From CAZPLZ01 sp964587525 (lineage in GTDB: Bacteria > Oederibacteriota > CAKKQC01), in contig CAZPLZ010000115.1 in assembly GCA_964587525.1 (NCBI GenBank), positions 1 to 10,581 on the forward strand: DNA of 10,581 nt, in the 5' to 3' direction. Of this stretch, positions 9,882 to 10,581 are shown one piece after another. The notes beneath the pieces were generated by a model. That model made no database searches. It was given only the letters and a program-made list of their open reading frames with translations, and was not told the origin of the DNA. Numbering within the stretch: the first letter of the stretch is position 1; the number at the start of each line of letters is the position of its first letter. The position numbers and the translations under genes were made by a program.

Positions 9882-9883
9882 CG

Positions 9884-10525
9884 ATGCAGCAGCTTTCGCG
9901 GCATTACGATTATCTCTCGCTCGTGTACGATGCGCTCGATTGGCCGTTCGAGACCTTCCGGTACCCACGCATCCGCCGGTTGATGTGCGGCGACCTGAAG
10001 GGCAAGGTCCTGGAGGCGGGCGTCGGGACAGGGAAGAATTTGAAATATTATCCAGCGGAGGCCGAGGTGACAGGCGTGGATGTCAGTGAAGGCATGCTGA
10101 TGCGCGCCAGACGCCGCGCGCAACGGGCGCGTTGCCCAGTGAAGCTCAAGCGTATGGATGCCACCAAGCTGGAATTTCCGGATGCGTGCTTTGACGTTTG
10201 TGTGGCGACGTACCTGTTCTGTGTGCTGCCTGATGCTCTCCAGCAGCCGGTCCTCAAGGAGCTGCTGCGGGTGACGAAACCGGACGGCCAGGTGCGGATC
10301 TTAGAGCACCGGTATTCCAGGCGTTCCTGGCGGCGCGCCTTGATGAAAGCCTATACCCCGTACGTGAAATGGTTCTTCCAGTCACGCTATGACCATCCCA
10401 TCGGGGACGCGGTGAGGGCCAGCGATGCGAGGATCCTGGAGGAGCGGTACGTCACCGCCGATATTGAAAAGCTCTACGTTCTCTCGCCAAACCACCAGGG
10501 CAACGGCGCACCGTCGCAAGAATAG
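9884..10525 (+). CDS. Class I SAM-dependent methyltransferase
   Basis: A 213-residue methyltransferase of the Rossmann-like UbiE/phospholipid methyltransferase type, probably cytoplasmic or membrane-associated. Motif I is KVLEAGVGTGKNL at 41-53, motif II ends in GVDVSE at 64-69, an acidic DATKLEFPDACFD follows at 92-104, and the family-typical LKELLRVTKPDG at 124-135 and LEHRY at 140-144 are present. The N-terminal SRHYDYLSLVYDALDW resembles UbiE-type enzymes, suggesting a lipid or quinone substrate, but the sequence does not settle it. I chose the ATG at 9884 because AAGGG lies just before it and the added residues from the GTG at 9818 look like translated intergenic sequence (low-complexity T-rich DNA). 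It is divergent from the glycosyltransferase, with about 89 bp between start codons, and is followed after one base by a tRNA gene. Confidence 0.88.
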   Translation: MQQLSRHYDYLSLVYDALDWPFETFRYPRIRRLMCGDLKGKVLEAGVGTGKNLKYYPAEAEVTGVDVSEGMLMRARRRAQRARCPVKLKRMDATKLEFPDACFDVCVATYLFCVLPDALQQPVLKELLRVTKPDGQVRILEHRYSRRSWRRALMKAYTPYVKWFFQSRYDHPIGDAVRASDARILEERYVTADIEKLYVLSPNHQGNGAPSQE

Positions 10526-10526
10526 T

Positions 10527-10581
10527 GTCCCCATCGACTAACGGTCAGGTCGCTACCCTTTCAAGGTAGTAGTGCGGGTTC
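10527..10581 (+). tRNA. tRNA-Glu (anticodon UUC), 3' end cut by the window
   Basis: The acceptor 5' strand GTCCCCA (10527-10533) is followed by TC, a D arm GACT...GGTC (10536-10551), an anticodon stem CTACC/GGTAG (10553-10557 with 10565-10569) around the seven-base loop CTTTCAA, and the start of the T arm GCGGG TTC. The anticodon TTC is at 10560-10562, preceded by T33 and followed by A37. The 5' half closely resembles bacterial tRNA-Glu. The 3' T-stem strand and acceptor strand lie beyond the window. The gene starts one base after the methyltransferase stop codon. Confidence 0.88.

Noticed and set aside
9818..9883. A GTG start for the methyltransferase at 9818.
   Set aside because: The added 22 residues come from T-rich intergenic sequence with no ribosome binding site; AAGGG before the ATG at 9884 is better.

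Overview
The window is about 10.6 kb of GC-rich, densely packed bacterial DNA. The bifunctional class A penicillin-binding protein with an N-terminal membrane anchor and the GTG/TTG starts point to a peptidoglycan-containing, probably Gram-negative, possibly uncultured bacterium. The phylum cannot be fixed from sequence alone. There is no transposase, integrase, CRISPR array or phage gene. No stretch longer than 300 bases lacks a gene; the longest non-coding interval is about 89 bp (9795-9883).

Left block. At the left edge a minus-strand gene (1-249, incomplete) encodes the start of a multi-pass membrane protein. It diverges from a four-gene plus-strand run over only 29 bp. The run is pyruvate, phosphate dikinase (ppdK, 279-2954), a PHP-type CehA/McbA-like metallohydrolase (2972-4183), an exported glycoside-hydrolase-like protein of the GH123/DUF4091 type (4180-5931), and an aldo/keto reductase (5941-7053). 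Gaps are 17 nt, a 4-nt overlap and 9 nt, so the run looks like one operon. PPDK is central carbon metabolism. The other three look like a small hydrolase/redox set, perhaps for a carbohydrate or phosphoester; its substrate cannot be read from sequence.

Right block. A two-gene minus-strand unit converges on the first run with no spacer at all (stop codons at 7051-7053 and 7054-7056). Its first gene is a family 2 glycosyltransferase of the polyprenyl-phosphate sugar transferase type (9794-9111). It overlaps by an ATGA junction a bifunctional PBP1A-like transglycosylase/transpeptidase (9114-7054). Together they form an envelope-biogenesis unit.

Far right. Divergent from the glycosyltransferase is a class I SAM-dependent methyltransferase (9884-10525). 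One base after its stop codon begins a tRNA-Glu(UUC) gene that is cut by the window edge in its T arm. The points most worth a second look are the PHP / GH-like / aldo-keto reductase trio, the one-base mRNA-tRNA junction, the zero-gap convergent stops, and a possible dispersed repeat plus a possibly leaderless start in the 9795-9883 interval. I saw no clear new defence or mobile system.
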